Part shown: positions 43,702 to 56,800 of the stretch, one piece after another
How the letters are laid out: the number at the start of each line of letters is the position of its first letter
Numbering within the stretch: the first letter of the stretch is position 1
DNA from: Owenia fusiformis
Lineage: Eukaryota > Annelida > Polychaeta > Sabellida > Oweniidae
Reading direction: 5' to 3'
Assembly (NCBI GenBank): GCA_903813345.2
Contig: CAIIXF020000010.1
Location: 28,482,425-28,546,424 of the forward strand
Length of the DNA: 64,000 nucleotides
Translations under genes and position numbers: made by a program
The notes under the pieces: model-generated
Seen by the model: only the letters and a program-made list of their open reading frames with translations
Databases searched by the model: none
What the model was told of the DNA's origin: nothing

Positions 43702-46300
43702 AAAACCCTGGCTTTTCAGTCTGAATTCTGAGTATGAAAAGAGTGGATTGTAAGCCTGAAAATGCAAAGTGGGTATTTATTCTCCTGTTTTGATAGTCCA
43801 ATGGATTGTAAGCCTGAAAATGCGAAGTTCTCCTGTTTTGATAGTCCAACATATCCATTAATCAAGGAAACTTTCCCATAAAAATCCACGAAATGTGGTT
43901 AGTCTATTTCCAAGGTTAGAATACCTTAGTGGTTATGTTTTGAGATGAAAAGTAGAGAGGAAACGAGTGAAATATACTGAAATAAAGTAAACAAAGATGT
44001 AAGCAACTCTCAAGTGTAAAGAAATGCCAGAAAATCTAGGTAGTTCATTCTAATTTAAGAGAGAAATTAGCTAAGTAGATGTGACAAGGCTGAGACAGGA
44101 CATCACCAGGAGAACACTTTTCATGTTAACACTATTCAAAAACTTAAATGAACAGATGATTGCCAGTTCAAGAATCTGTTCATGAACTATTCTTGAATAG
44201 TTCAGGAGTAGTTCATGAACTGTTCTTTTCACCTGGGAGCAGAGATTAGCAAATGTGTGTATCCGTTTTGAGTTAAATATAGTAATTAGATAATATCATA
44301 GATGCACGCAATATACCCAGGGATCACCTTAAAAGTAGGTTCTATTATTGTACTTTAAGGACAATTCTGTGCAAATATACGTCCCTTTTATAAGTTTGTC
44401 ATCTGGAAGTCCCTGGCATCAGTGTTGAGGCCTGTTTGTATTGCTATTTAAAAAAATCACAAAATTTGTTGTAAGGTTCTTAACTATTGTAATATAAGGA
44501 GAAAAAGATTGAGACGTTAACAGGCAATCAAATAAATACTTCCAGTTCCCAAACTAATAGTGGGGAGTGTAATACTGTTTTTTATTATTATATGTATACC
44601 TCAATATATAAGGGCACATTACAGTGTATATTACATGGATAGATAGTATGTGGCACAGGTCATATTTGAAATACAGTATAATGTAAGTCTAAAAGAGTGG
44701 AATTACCATGGAATAGAATACAATAGGCATCTAGTATACATTCTAAAGTGTATAGAAATGCAAGCAGTGTTGTAATTTTATCAAAGGAGAAAAAATGTAG
44801 TCTTGTATGAATATGATTTGAACATGACTATTCACGCCTTATATAAACTGTAAACAAAGTCAACATTTCACCCGGGGTATATATTCGCGAAGAATACCCC
44901 TGGTAATGTGAGACATCATAACGGCGGGTCGAAGTAATGGCCTACCATAATGAATATTCGAAACATTTTGGGGAGTTTTCATGTTCAAATCGTAAGAGCA
45001 GGGGTAATATCGTTAATACACCCCTTAGGGCTAGGCACTAAAGCTTTCAAACCCCTCACTCCCTTCGGTCAATCGGCCTAGCCCTGCGGGGTGTTTTCGA
45101 CAATATAACCCCTCCTCTTCGGTCTATATTTCTTAAATAGGAGTGTCTGACCTATTAAACCTTGAAACATAAATGATACCAGTGGTGTTCAAAAACAGCT
45201 TTGCTTTAAATATTGCCAAATACTAAAAACTGATATATACAATGTATGTGTGAGCTAGGACATCATAATATGTTTGTCGTCTGTGGCAAACATACATATT
45301 TATTATTATGAAAATGTATTTTGTTTTGAACTATAAGTTTGAAGTTTAGTGTATGCAATCATGATGAAGAAATTATTTCAAGTAAGTCCTTGAAATATTT
45401 ATCTTACTAATCTTTTATTAATTATTTGGTATGAAATATAAGTACCAAAGTGGCACTAAATTCTCTTGGTACCATATTGTATGTAAACTTCTCTGTAAAA
45501 ATATAATATAAATTGACTTTGAGCATGACCTCCACTAAAATTACGCAACAACAGTTTACTCACTTTAGCCCAGCACACAGACCCAAAAAATGATTCAACT
45601 GATCTCTATATGACCCATTTTGTTAGATAGTTTGCCCTTTTTATGGGTCTGTGGGCTAAACTGATTTCAAATTTTCATGATTTCAAATGTTATGATAGTT
45701 TGATATAAAATATCTTAGAATTAAACACTTTTGTTTAACTGTATTATACTTGTAGTATTCTTACTGCAAAGCAGTCAAGGGCATAGCCATATAATTGTTG
45801 AGGCAAATTGGTGAGGCAAATTTAAATAGGTGAGGCAAATGTGGTCTTATGGATTTTCCTGTTGAGGCAATTGCCTCATCTACCTCATCTCTGATTCTGT
45901 CTTTATCAAAGAGAAGTACTTATTGTCATACAGTATAACTGTTTTAGTGATACACTACTAATCATAATTATTCATATTCGTTTATTTGCTTGTTGAAATC
46001 TTGTTTAACAAGATGTTTAACAAGATTTGTTGAGGCTGAACCATTCATTCATTCATTCAGTCGCTGAATTATTTTCTTAAAAGAACCTTGTAAAATCAAG
46101 ATCTACCAAATACAAATTTTTTTTAATTTATCTTTACAGCTGATCAAGTCTTTCCCAGCCAGCAAGATATGGATGTGGGTGTTTAGTTTGTTAGAAATGC
46201 TAACAAAAAGCCAAAAATTTAATTGCCATGCTAATAGATAAAAGATTGTAAATCTTGACTGTGAAGCACTTTAAATTGCTCATATTTATTTTGTCAACTG
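43702..46300. other. PAFAH copy 2 3' flank
   Basis: Colinear with 7630-10180. A 40-base partial repeat of the sequence around TGGATTGTAAGCCTGAAAAT is present at 43800-43830 and absent from copy 1. No gene seen. Confidence 0.6.
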
Positions 46301-48202
46301 CTTTGTAGTACATGTATATTATTATTGTGATAAAAAATGATATGGTATACTGTCAAATAAAACCAATCTAATCTGAGTAATACATAATAATTTAGGAAAT
46401 GCATGATTTGCAATTTATGTCTAGTAAAACATAATGAATCAAAAATAATGAGGGAAAAAAATAAAATGAGGTGAAACAAAAAGGAGGTAAAGTATAATAA
46501 TAAGGTAAAAGATAAAGTCGGAATAGTGCAATGCAGTTACAATTTAAAAATGTCTGAATCAACACTTTTGTAAAATTGAGATGAATGACACATTTAACAA
46601 ATTGACTGTAATATAGTTATATAGTTATGCATTTTAAACAATTTCAGTTTGATTATCATGATATATTTAATTTTAATAGAGCAATTACGTGTCTCTAGAA
46701 AAACATGAAAAGACAAATGATCTTGTTATTAGCCTAGGGTATCCTTTTTTATTTTATTTTTTTTATAATTGTTTTATTTCTTTATTACACAGTTTATGAC
46801 AATGTTAGTTACAAATATTGGTGACAAATCACTATAAGCTAGCATTATGAGTTCATTCTAAATATAAAAAAGAAGATCGAGTTCTTTTTATGCTTTTTAT
46901 TTATGGGGCAATTCAGCCCTTGATATTGAGCTTATCCGCTTTGGTATATAATGTTTACATGTACTTGCATTGTGCATGCTGTAATTATTATTAAATGCAA
47001 TGCATTTGTAAAATACAATGCATTTGTAAAATGAAAGCATTTATAAAATGCAATGCATTTGTAAAATGCAATGTATTTTTATAAAATGCAATGTACTTAT
47101 AAGATACAATTTACTAAATGCAATGTACAGATTATAGCTTAGAGCAATATACAAGTACTGAGCTAGTGGACTTGTTTTGTGCAATGTACTTGCTTAGTGT
47201 ACTTGTATATAGTGCAATAATCATAAGCGATCTTTTTTTGCCAATCATACTTTATTAAAATATCTTGATAACAGCTGCTGTAAATGTTATGTATAGTGTC
47301 AACTTATTGTATAGCATAAGTTTATTGTATAGCCTCAAGTTATTGTGTAACCTCAGATTATTGTATAGCATCAAACTATGGTAATAAAAATTGTAATACA
47401 CACCTAGACATATTTATTTGTTTCCAGTTCATTTCTTGGTAAATTAATTAAATATTTAAGAAGAATGTAAAATGGCATATTTCTATGGTAAAAAATTAAT
47501 CAGTATCACTTCTCATTTATTATTGTGATAAAGATGATATGGTATACTGTCAAATAAAACCAATCTAATCTGAATATATATAATGTGGAGATGATTTCAT
47601 TGGCTGATGTTCATTTGGAGGTATTTTATTTAAAATGGGAATTAAGAAACAAGAGAAGAATTCACAATAAGATCTTCAGAAGGATGTTTTTCAGAAAGAC
47701 ATTCCATTTATAGAGGCTCTCCTCCTTTTGTAAGCACCAATAAAACTTTTGTATTTTGTTAGAAATTACAAATTTAGTATTTGTAAATAATGAGGTTATG
47801 CATATTAACTAGTGCATATCGAGGTAAATATATAATGAGGTAATACATAATAATTTAGGAAATGCCTGATATGCAATTTATGTCTAGTAAAACATAATGA
47901 ATCAAAAATAATGAGGAAAAAAATTAAAATGAGGTGAAACAAAAAGGAGGTAAAGTATAATAATAAGGTAAAAGATAAAACTTGTCGGAATAGTGCAATG
48001 CAGTTACAATTTAAAAATGTCTGAATCAACATTTTTGTAAAATTGAGATGAATGGCATATTTAACAAATTGACTGTCATATAGTTATGCATTTTAAACAA
48101 TTTCAGTTTGATTATCATGATATATTTAATTTTAATAGAGCAATTACGTGTTTCTAGAAAAACATGAAGAGACAAATGATCTTGTTATTAGGGTATCCTT
48201 TT

Positions 48203-48240
48203 TTTATGTCCCCACCACATAGTGTGGGGCCATATTGTCG
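48203..48240. mobile_element. Stub of the ATGTCCCCACCA element, copy 2
   Basis: Counterpart of 10934-10970, again between two TTATTAGGGTATCCTT words. Confidence 0.7.
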
Positions 48241-48677
48241 TTATTAGGGTATCCTTGAGGTTATGCATATTAATTAGTGCATATCGAGGTAAAAATATAA
48301 TGAGGTAATACATAATAATTTAGGAAATGCATGATTTGCAATTTATGTCTAGTAAAACATAATGAATCAAAAATAATGAGGAAAAAAATTAAAATGAGGT
48401 GAAACAAAAAGGAGGTAAAGTATAATAATAAGGTAAAAGATAAAACTTGTCGGAATAGTGCAATGCAGTTACAATTTAAAAATGTCTGAATCAACATTTT
48501 TGTAAAATTGAGATGAATGGCATATTTAACAAATTGACTGTCATATAGTTATATAGTTATGCATTTTAAACAATTTCAGTTTGATTATCATGATATATTT
48601 AATATTAATAGAGCAATTACGTGTCTCTAGAAAAACATGAAGAGACCAATGATTTTGTTATTAGGGTATCCTTTTTT

Positions 48678-50091
48678 ATGTCCCCACCACATAGTGTGGG
48701 GCCATATTGTCGTCCTAGGCGCGTCCGTCCGTCTGTTTGTCTGTCTGTCTGTCCGTCCGTCCGTACGTCCAGCAGTTTTCTCCAAAACCACTACAGATAT
48801 CACCTTCAAATTTTCAGGGATAACTTATAAGTGCTTACAGATGTGGATGAAAAAAATTTAACTCATACGTACTTCCTGTCGGTCATTTTGAAGTCAAATG
48901 CTAAAATCCTTGTCTGCAAACTTTAAGAAAAACGGCTTCACAGTTGCTTTTAAAACTTTAATATCTTGTTCAGCTTACTTCATTCTACATCTGATTAGGT
49001 TTGTACTTTGTATCATATTGAATGGTGTTTTTGAGTTTTCATACTTTAACTATTTAGTAGCTTTATAAATAGTTTCAGGTGTACTTTGTTGTAAAAGCCT
49101 ATGTTATTGTTAACAGTGGTTATATGTGACAATTTTGTAAAAGGAAATCAGCAAAAACTCATAATCACTTTTTTATTGTCGGCCATTTTGGATTTTTCTG
49201 TCCTTAAATCGTGTCTGTAAAGTCTTGTCCAGGTAAACCGTTTGGTAGATCAATTTCAAATTTTCAGGGATGATTCTTAGTATGATTCTAGATCTGATTA
49301 GTTTTTGGGCATTCTGGGTAAATGTCAAGGCAGCCATTTTGGATTTTCCGTCTTAAAAATCGTGTCTGTAAAGTCTTGTCTACACATTTCCAGGTGAACA
49401 GTTTGGTAGATCAATTTCAAATTTTCAGGGATGATTCTTAGTATGGAAATCTAGATCTGATTACTTTTTTTGGCGTTCTGGGTAAATGTCAAGGCAGCCA
49501 ATTTGGATTTTCCGTCTTTGAAATCTTGTCTGTAAAGTCTTGTCTACGCATTTCCAAGTGAAGCGTTTGGTAGATCAATTTCAAATTTTCAGGGATGATT
49601 CTTAGTATGAAAATCTAGATATGATTAGTTTTTTGGCGTTCAGGGTAAATGTCAAGGCAGCCATTTTGGATTTTCCGTCTTAAAATCTTGTCTGTAAAGT
49701 CTTGTCTACGCATTTCCAAGTGAACCGTTTGGTAGATCAATTTCAAATTTTCAAGGATGATTCTTAGTATTAAAATCTTAAACTGATTAGTTTTTTGACA
49801 TTCTGGGTAAATGTCAAGGCAGTCATTTTGGATTTTCCATTCTAAAATCTTCTGTTTCTGTTCTGTAAAGTTCTGTTTACATGTTTTCTGGTTAACTGTT
49901 TGATGGATGAATTTCAAATTTTCAGGAGTGGTTCATAGTATGAAAATCTCGAACTAACTAATTTTTGGGCATTCTGGGTAAATTTTTATGGCTGCCATTT
50001 TGGATTTTTCGTCCTCAAATTGTGTTGGTAAAGTCTTGTCTACTTATTTTCAGGATAACCATTCGATGGGATCACCCATTGGTGGGGACAT
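48678..50091. mobile_element. 1.4-kb non-autonomous TIR element with internal ~160-bp repeats
   Basis: It starts ATGTCCCCACCA and ends TGGTGGGGACAT, a perfect 12-bp terminal inverted repeat. The left end continues with a CCGTCCGTCTGTCTGT run (48722-48770). From 49150 to 50060 about five to six units of ~160 bases repeat ATTCTGGGTAAATGTCAAGG and CATTTTGGATTTTCCGTC. These are the reverse complement family of the 16.2-17.6 kb minisatellite. No transposase ORF; short ORFs follow the repeat. Confidence 0.75.
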
Positions 50092-50826
50092 TTTGTACAC
50101 ATTTGTGTTCTTGTTTATACTTGTTTTATTTCTTAATTACACAGTTTATGACAATGTTAGTTACAAATATTGGTGACAAATCACTATAAGGTAGCATTAT
50201 GAGATCATTCTATGTATAAAAAAGAAGATTGAGTTATTTTTATGCTTTTTATTTATGGGGCCATTCAGCCCTTGATATTGTGCTTATCTGCTTCAGTATA
50301 ATGTTAACATGTACTTGCATTGCGCACGTTGTAATTATTATTTAATGCAAAATGCAATGTACTTAATAAGATATGATTTATTTGTAAAAAGCAATATATT
50401 TGTTTATAACTTAGAGCAATGTACAAGTACTGAACTAGTGCACTTGTTTTGTGCAATGTACTTGTCTAGTGTACTTGTATATGGTGCAATAATCATAAGC
50501 GATCTTTTTGCCAATCATATTTTATTAAAATATCTTGATAACAGCTGCTGTAAATGTTATTGTATATCCTCAACTTATTGTATAGCATAAGTTTATTGTA
50601 TAGCCTCAAGTTATTGTGTAACCTCAGATTATTGTATAGCATCAGACTATGGTAATAAAAATTGTAATACACACCTAGACATATTTATTTGTTTCCAGTT
50701 CATTTCTTGGTAAATTGTAAATACTTTAGAAGAATGTAAAATGGCATATTTCTATGGTAAAAAATTAATCAGTATTACATCTCAATGAGTCATCGACATT
50801 CCAGTAAATATTTCACTAAAGCAAGA

Positions 50827-52300
50827 ATTTCGGTAGAACACACCCACGAACGAACGGAAAGTCGGAGAAACACACAACGTTGACAGATGAATCAAAGTTG
50901 AAGAAATATTTGCAATATTGCCATAGAATGATGTGTTATGATTGGCACGTTCGTGTACGTTCATATTAAAAAGGTCAATATCATCATGGAATAACAATGA
51001 AGCTTTCCTCGCGATAGAAGCGTTGTAGTAATGAAATCTGCTCGTGTTTTCAGCGGGGCATCTTGTGTTTTCAGTGGGGCCTCCTCATGTTTTAGCGGGG
51101 CCACTGGAACACTATTAATGATGTATTTCGACCCACATGGCAGGAGTAATTGTACATTAACTTATCAATACAGACCATATTGATCCAATATTTATTACGG
51201 AGTATGTAAATCGTATTTATTGACCTTTATTTTAACGATAAAAGTAATGTATGAACAGTAAATTATGCAAACGTGGATGTTTACGCCCAATTCTTCCATG
51301 TCAGTGAAAAAGAATCTTTTTCCTGTCATTGTTTGTCAAATATATCTGTTTTCAAAGTATCGCCTGAGTATCAAAAAACGGTAATAAATATTTTCATCCT
51401 TTTGGTCCATTTTCCAAAGTGATGCAAATAAACAAGACTATGCTCGCGATTTCAGCGGGAACTTACTCGCGACCTTTAAATTATAGCGGGGCTTTGGATG
51501 ATTATGCTTCTACAGTATGCTACTAATCAATGCTACTATTATGCTACAATGTAATGCTACACTATGCTACTATGTAATGCTACTATTATGAGCTTACCCC
51601 AACAGATTCAAAATGGCTGACTCTATCGAAATCACCCAAAATATTGAGAACGTATGATAAAAAATTTGTGAGGGCCACGAGTCGAAAAGTCGTTAAAAAT
51701 GGTTGATATACGCACGATAACCTCCACATTCTGGAAAATCTGAATTTCACTTTATTTACATCTCCCAGACAGGGGGGCCCCTTGGACCTGTCCCTAGGCT
51801 CGATACGAAAACTCATCCAGGTACCTTTCCCACGTTTTCTTCTGAAGTTTTTTAACCAGACCCCTGATGTCTGTTTACCTTTATTAATCAAAACCCCTAA
51901 CGATTTATTCATCCCACTTGGCACATTTGTTAAATTTATTCCTGCATATCATGCCTAAATTTTATGGAAATCAATGCATTTTCAAAAAGGTAATATCGAA
52001 ATAAAAAATATATGGACGGTTTTTTGGTCCAACCTGTACCTGTAATGTGGTGTTTATATGATCGTGAAATAAATCTTGTTATTGATAGTTAAATATGCCA
52101 CACATGAACCGTATACTGTTTGAAGAGTTTAAACAAAATTTTAAATCTGCCAATTTGTTTCCGATCAGTAAATGTCATTTGACTAATCAAGTACAAAAAT
52201 ATGGCGTGGCGTATGCCAGTCATATATCAATAAAGAAATAGCCTGGCAACGATATTGTATCCCTTTAAGATACGATAAATAGTACCGTGGGTACTGGGCT
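50827..52300. other. Unique stretch between duplicate and minisatellite
   Basis: No recognised gene. It holds ATGCTACTA-type simple repeat at 51508-51590 and repeated CAGCGGGGC words at 51050-51110. A 112-aa minus ORF at 51586-51924 has no family resemblance that I can see. Confidence 0.5.
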
Positions 52301-52309
52301 CACATGGTG

Positions 52310-53230
52310 TTACTAAAAAGTGAATAATGGCCGATTTTTTGTAACAAAATTATTTCATACAACTACTCTTTCCAGTGCCATGGCTTTTTACAATGCAGGA
52401 CACCTGATATAATTTGTAAAGCTTGGAAAAGTGCCAAAAGAGAATTTCAAGAAACAAAAATGGCGACCATTTTGAAAATAAGGGAGCTTTTAAACCAGGA
52501 GTCATGGGGGAGTTTTCTGTATTATGTTGAAAAAACTTGGATTTCGCGAGACATATGGACAAATCAATGGCTCAAAATATAAAAAAAAAGGATTTAATTT
52601 TTGCCCATTTTTTGTAACAAAATTATTTGGCGGCCATTTTGAAAATAGGCGAGCTTTAAAACCAGGAGTCGCATGGGAGTTTTCTGTATATTGATGTTGC
52701 ACCTAAAACAGGAATCCTATCGATAGAGGTTTTAAACCAAATGGTCCAAAAGTGGATTTCGCGAGACAGATGGACAAATCAATGTTAACTAAAATGGCTG
52801 GAAATAAAAAAAAACGGATATAATTTTTTGCAGATTTTTTGTAACAAAATTATTTTATACAACTACTCTTTACAGTGACATGGATTTTTACACTGCAGGA
52901 CACCTGAAATTTTTTGTAAAGCTAGGAAATGGGTCAAAAGTGAATTTCGCGAGACAAAAATGGCGACCATTTTGAAAATAGGCAAGCATTTGAACCAGGA
53001 GTCATAGGGGAGTTTTCTGTATCGATGTTGAACAAAAATAACTTAAAATGGGAATCCTATCGACACAGGTTTTAAAGCAAATGGTCCAAAAGTGAATTTC
53101 GCGAGACAAAAATGGCGGCAATTTTGAAAATACTCTTTACATTGACATGGCTTTTTACAATGCAGGACACCTGTCGTAGGGGGTTAAACGGAAATCCTAT
53201 TGACAGAGGTTTTAAAACGGGCCAATTGTT
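52310..53230. repeat. Degenerate ~250-300-bp tandem repeat
   Basis: Three to four units share TTTTTGTAACAAAATTATTT, ACATGGCTTTTTACAATGCA, TTCGCGAGACAAAAATGG and AACCAGGAGTCATGGGGGAG. Confidence 0.75.
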
Positions 53231-53287
53231 GACAGACGGACATATGGATGGACGGACGGACGGACGGACGGACAGACAGACAGACAA
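53231..53287 (+). repeat. GGAC/GACA microsatellite
   Basis: A run of GACGGACG then GACAGACA. It accounts for the proline/serine-rich ORF on the minus strand. Confidence 0.9.
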
Positions 53288-53642
53288 GTGAGTGATTGCA
53301 AAAGCTCACCATGTGAGCTAATAAAAACACTTTAAAGGATTTTCGAGGCCACATTTCAAAGAAAAAAATGAACTTAACACTTTCCTTAAGTCCAGTTCTT
53401 TTTGTAACATCGCGTTTAACAACATATAACTACAATGTATGGACTAGCACAACATATTCAAGTTTGAGTTTATTTCTTCTATGCCATTCGAAAAATGATC
53501 AATCCAAGATACAGTATTACATATTTGGGGAATATATCTACATAATCGAATACTGATGTTTTGAATTGTTGAGATTCTGATAAATAATTCACCAAAGCAA
53601 GTGGTTCTTTTCAATGTCTGTTGTTTTGATATTTCCCTTTCC

Positions 53643-53837
53643 TTATTTTGGGCAAAGATATCTCACTTCATAGTCCAGACATCTAGAGCCATAATTCTGA
53701 TCACTGTTCTGACACACGAGTCCCCCTTGAACTGAGCAGTCAGCTGTTGACATAAACACCTGGTTAGTCCTCGAAGCAGGAATGTGGGTTCCTACGGTCC
53801 TGCATCCTATTGCCATTGGATTCTGACATGGCATGGA
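53643..53837 (-). CDS. WxxW-2 terminal exon B
   Basis: TTTCAG acceptor, then SMPCQNPMAIGCRTVG through VFMSTADCSVQGGLVC to EVRYLCPK and TAA. Unlike WxxW-1, the downstream bases read AATAAG rather than AATAAA. Confidence 0.85.
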   Translation of the reverse strand, partial: SMPCQNPMAIGCRTVGTHIPASRTNQVFMSTADCSVQGGLVCQNSDQNYGSRCLDYEVRYLCPK

Positions 53838-56800
53838 CTGAAATGTAAAATAATAAATGCTGTTGCACTCGCTCGTTCTAGAATATAACAAATAAAAGTT
53901 TGTGCATTGCAAACATTATAATTTTTGCACTAGTATGGCCTAAAACGGCAAAAATATAAAACAAAAAATGGTGTATGACCTAGATTATACACTCCCCTCC
54001 ATAAGTTTGGCAACCTTAGCTCCCCCATTGAACCACTTGTTAAAGCCTCTTTACCTTTGAATTTTTATTTACTTAACCTCCGATGAAAATACTTATACTA
54101 TTATTTGAAACAGAATGTGACTTTATTTCCAATACCCCCAAATTTCAAAAGTCAAAAGACAGGAGGTGAAGATTTATTTTCAAAAATGACTTTGAAGCGC
54201 TGTTACTTTAGTATTCATCAAATAAACTAAACACTTGGTGTACAAAAAAAGTTACACAATTCAATTTTCTATATGAAAATATTTTTGCTGAATCTTTTAC
54301 TGAAAAGATATCTTGATTTCTGATTTGCCCCGAACCCTCCATTTCCCATTAGATTATGGGACTGACGATTTTCAAAAATTCATCAAATTTATCATAGATT
54401 TTCATCCTATTGTAATTAAGGAAAAAATTGAGAAAATTTGGAGGTATTGGAAATAAAGTCAAGTTACGTTTCCATCAAAATTATAAGTTATTTCCTCGCA
54501 GGTTAAGTAAATAAAAATTCAAACGCAAAGAGGCTTTAAACCGTAGTTCAATGGAGGGGGGGCTAAGGTTGCCAAACCTATGTAGGGGAGTGTAACATTA
54601 AAAGCTTGGATTTACACAAAACTTTCTTAAATATAAAAACAAAAGTTGGTATAGTAGAATGACCTAGAATTATAACACATAAATCCTTGGTGCACTGACA
54701 TGGCTTAGATTAACTTAGATTCTAAAAAGGTTGGTATATTTGCAAAAACCTGGAATATTACACATAAAAGATAAGTGCACTTGAATGAACAGAACAGCCT
54801 GATTGAAATTATAAAAATTATAAGAGTAATACGTTTATATGTTTCTAAAAATAGCCAGTCATTTGTTGCAAAAAGTATAGAATGCATTTGTTAATAAATA
54901 CTTCATTGCTTTTTAAATGTAAATATTGGCAAATTAAGATTTTCAGCTTGTATACCACCATGGGTATATTGTTAGATATGTCATCATTTGTTTACCGCAC
55001 CCAGTCCCTTTTCGAGGTTCTCTCTATCCTCCCAGTCACCAGTGCCACTTGGGTCGTCTCTGTCTATCCATGAAGACCAGGACGCTGCTGTAAACATCAG
55101 AAAAGAAAATGTCTGAATTCTTGCACAAGACAAAATCGTGTTTAATAATTTGCAATAAACTGCTTATTACCATCTTACTCGGTGCTTAGTTGTCGCTATC
55201 CTTGATTATTGATACACTTATTTGGAAGGTTACTTCTGCTTACCCCTAGGTATTGATACACGTATCCGTGGTTTTTAGGCCCGAATACCGAGGTTTATCT
55301 TTTTAATTATCGTGTCTTATTCTATTGCATTAATATGTTGTTAACTTTAGAACTACGCGCGTGATATGATAGGCCTACATTCTGACATTTATTTGAATAT
55401 GCTACATGTGTATGCTTGGTTTTTGGACTGATAACGAGTAGTAAGTATCGATGTGTTTAGCTAAATAGAAGCGTGATAATCCATAAAGCTAGATAAGGAC
55501 AATTCGTTTAAAAGAAAGCTACACTTTATAAATCTATTAATAAAAATGTAATATTCTAAGAAAAACAGGTTTTTAGATTTACCAGACGCCAGCAAGGTGT
55601 TGTGGTTTACGATATTAATTGAAGTTGCAGATTAAATATTCTTATTTAAAGACGTCTTTATGCAAAAAGTCTGATCTATTTAAGACATCAGTATTCTCAG
55701 AAATTGGTTATCCGAAGCGGATACCAAGTTCTGACCAGCAGACGAACAATTGGAGACATAGGTTATGTTTGTTTATTTAACGGTCAGACTTGTTGACTTG
55801 CCGATCCGTATTTTCAACTTTGTGCGAACACGTTCTGTTTATTATTCCTTTATACTTTGTATTTGCTGAGCAATGACTGATTTGATAGTTTTATTCAAAA
55901 ATTTTATTGTCCATTTTTTATATTTTTAATAAGTGATGTTTGATAAGTAAAAAAATTAAGAAATGGTGTAATTCTTTGTGGTAAATCATAAGATTGATTA
56001 TGTCTAACCATGAGATAATGAAATGACTGAGGTAAGATATAAGCATTTGTTATGGAAGACATATTATCAATATATCAGGTATATCACATATAAAAATAAA
56101 TACAGCGTTGTTGCAAATTGAGCAATTGTTTTAATAATATAATAAACGGGGCCGTTGGAAGAAACATTACAACATATTGATATTGAGCGTCATGTGTTGT
56201 TTGAACTGTCTTGTCGCTCATAATTACATCAGCCAGTTGTCCATAATCCGGCGTTTCTCAGTCTGGTATGCTTTTCTGATTTTAGGAATGGTTGCAAAAC
56301 GGCAAGATTTCCCATGTTATGTCCTTTTAATGGCCATTTTGTATGCCTTTTATTTCCACACCATGTTTTGATTTTGCCTTGATGCTATTGTGTCATAGTG
56401 TTTTTGCTTTAAAAAAGCAAGAAATATCAACTTTTTAATTAAAGAAATGTTGGTTAATCTCTTGTTGTAAATCACATTGTTGATGATGTTAACGGACCAT
56501 GAGATAACATATTGTCAGGGGAAAGATATCAATAATATAAAATAAATATTATAGATATTAATTGTTTGCACTGAAGTAATGTGACTATTCTAGCGAATCA
56601 GGTAGATATTTCTACGGTTTTCCGGTTTTTCCGTAATGAAAGCATTTATTTTTCGTTTCCATTAATTTGACTAGTAGGGTCGTTGATAAACACATTAAAA
56701 CTGTAAAAGTATTTATTGGAAGTACTTGTTTTAACTGTCTTGTCGCCTCTCTTTTTGACTCTCAAAGTCAAATGGCATAGCCGTAGCCAGGGGGGGGGGG

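Larger units (their letters stand above)
46300..50780. repeat. AT-rich macrosatellite-like array, copy 2
   Basis: Same modules as 10180-13651 with a different order and number. GAGGTTATGCATATTA modules start near 47792 and 48257, with a partial one at 46380. It is interrupted by the element at 48678-50091. Confidence 0.75.
38465..50826 (+). repeat. Segmental duplicate of 2760-13651
   Basis: Colinear copy running from GCAGACCTTTCTCAGAGC to ATTTCACTAAAGCAAG, broken by element insertions (39239-39446, 40805-41117, 48678-50091) and repeat-number changes. Coding exons differ at 15 of 630 aligned bases by eye. The left junction shares AGC with the sequence it joined. Confidence 0.9.

Noticed and set aside
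48627-48861. Overlapping ORFs rich in Arg/Thr/Ser or Val/Cys/Leu on both strands
   Set aside because: Translations of the CCGTCCGTCTGT simple repeat.
51586-51924. 112-aa ORF on the minus strand
   Set aside because: Longest open frame in its area, but it has no recognisable motif, no splice context and no copy elsewhere; such a length is expected by chance in 64 kb.
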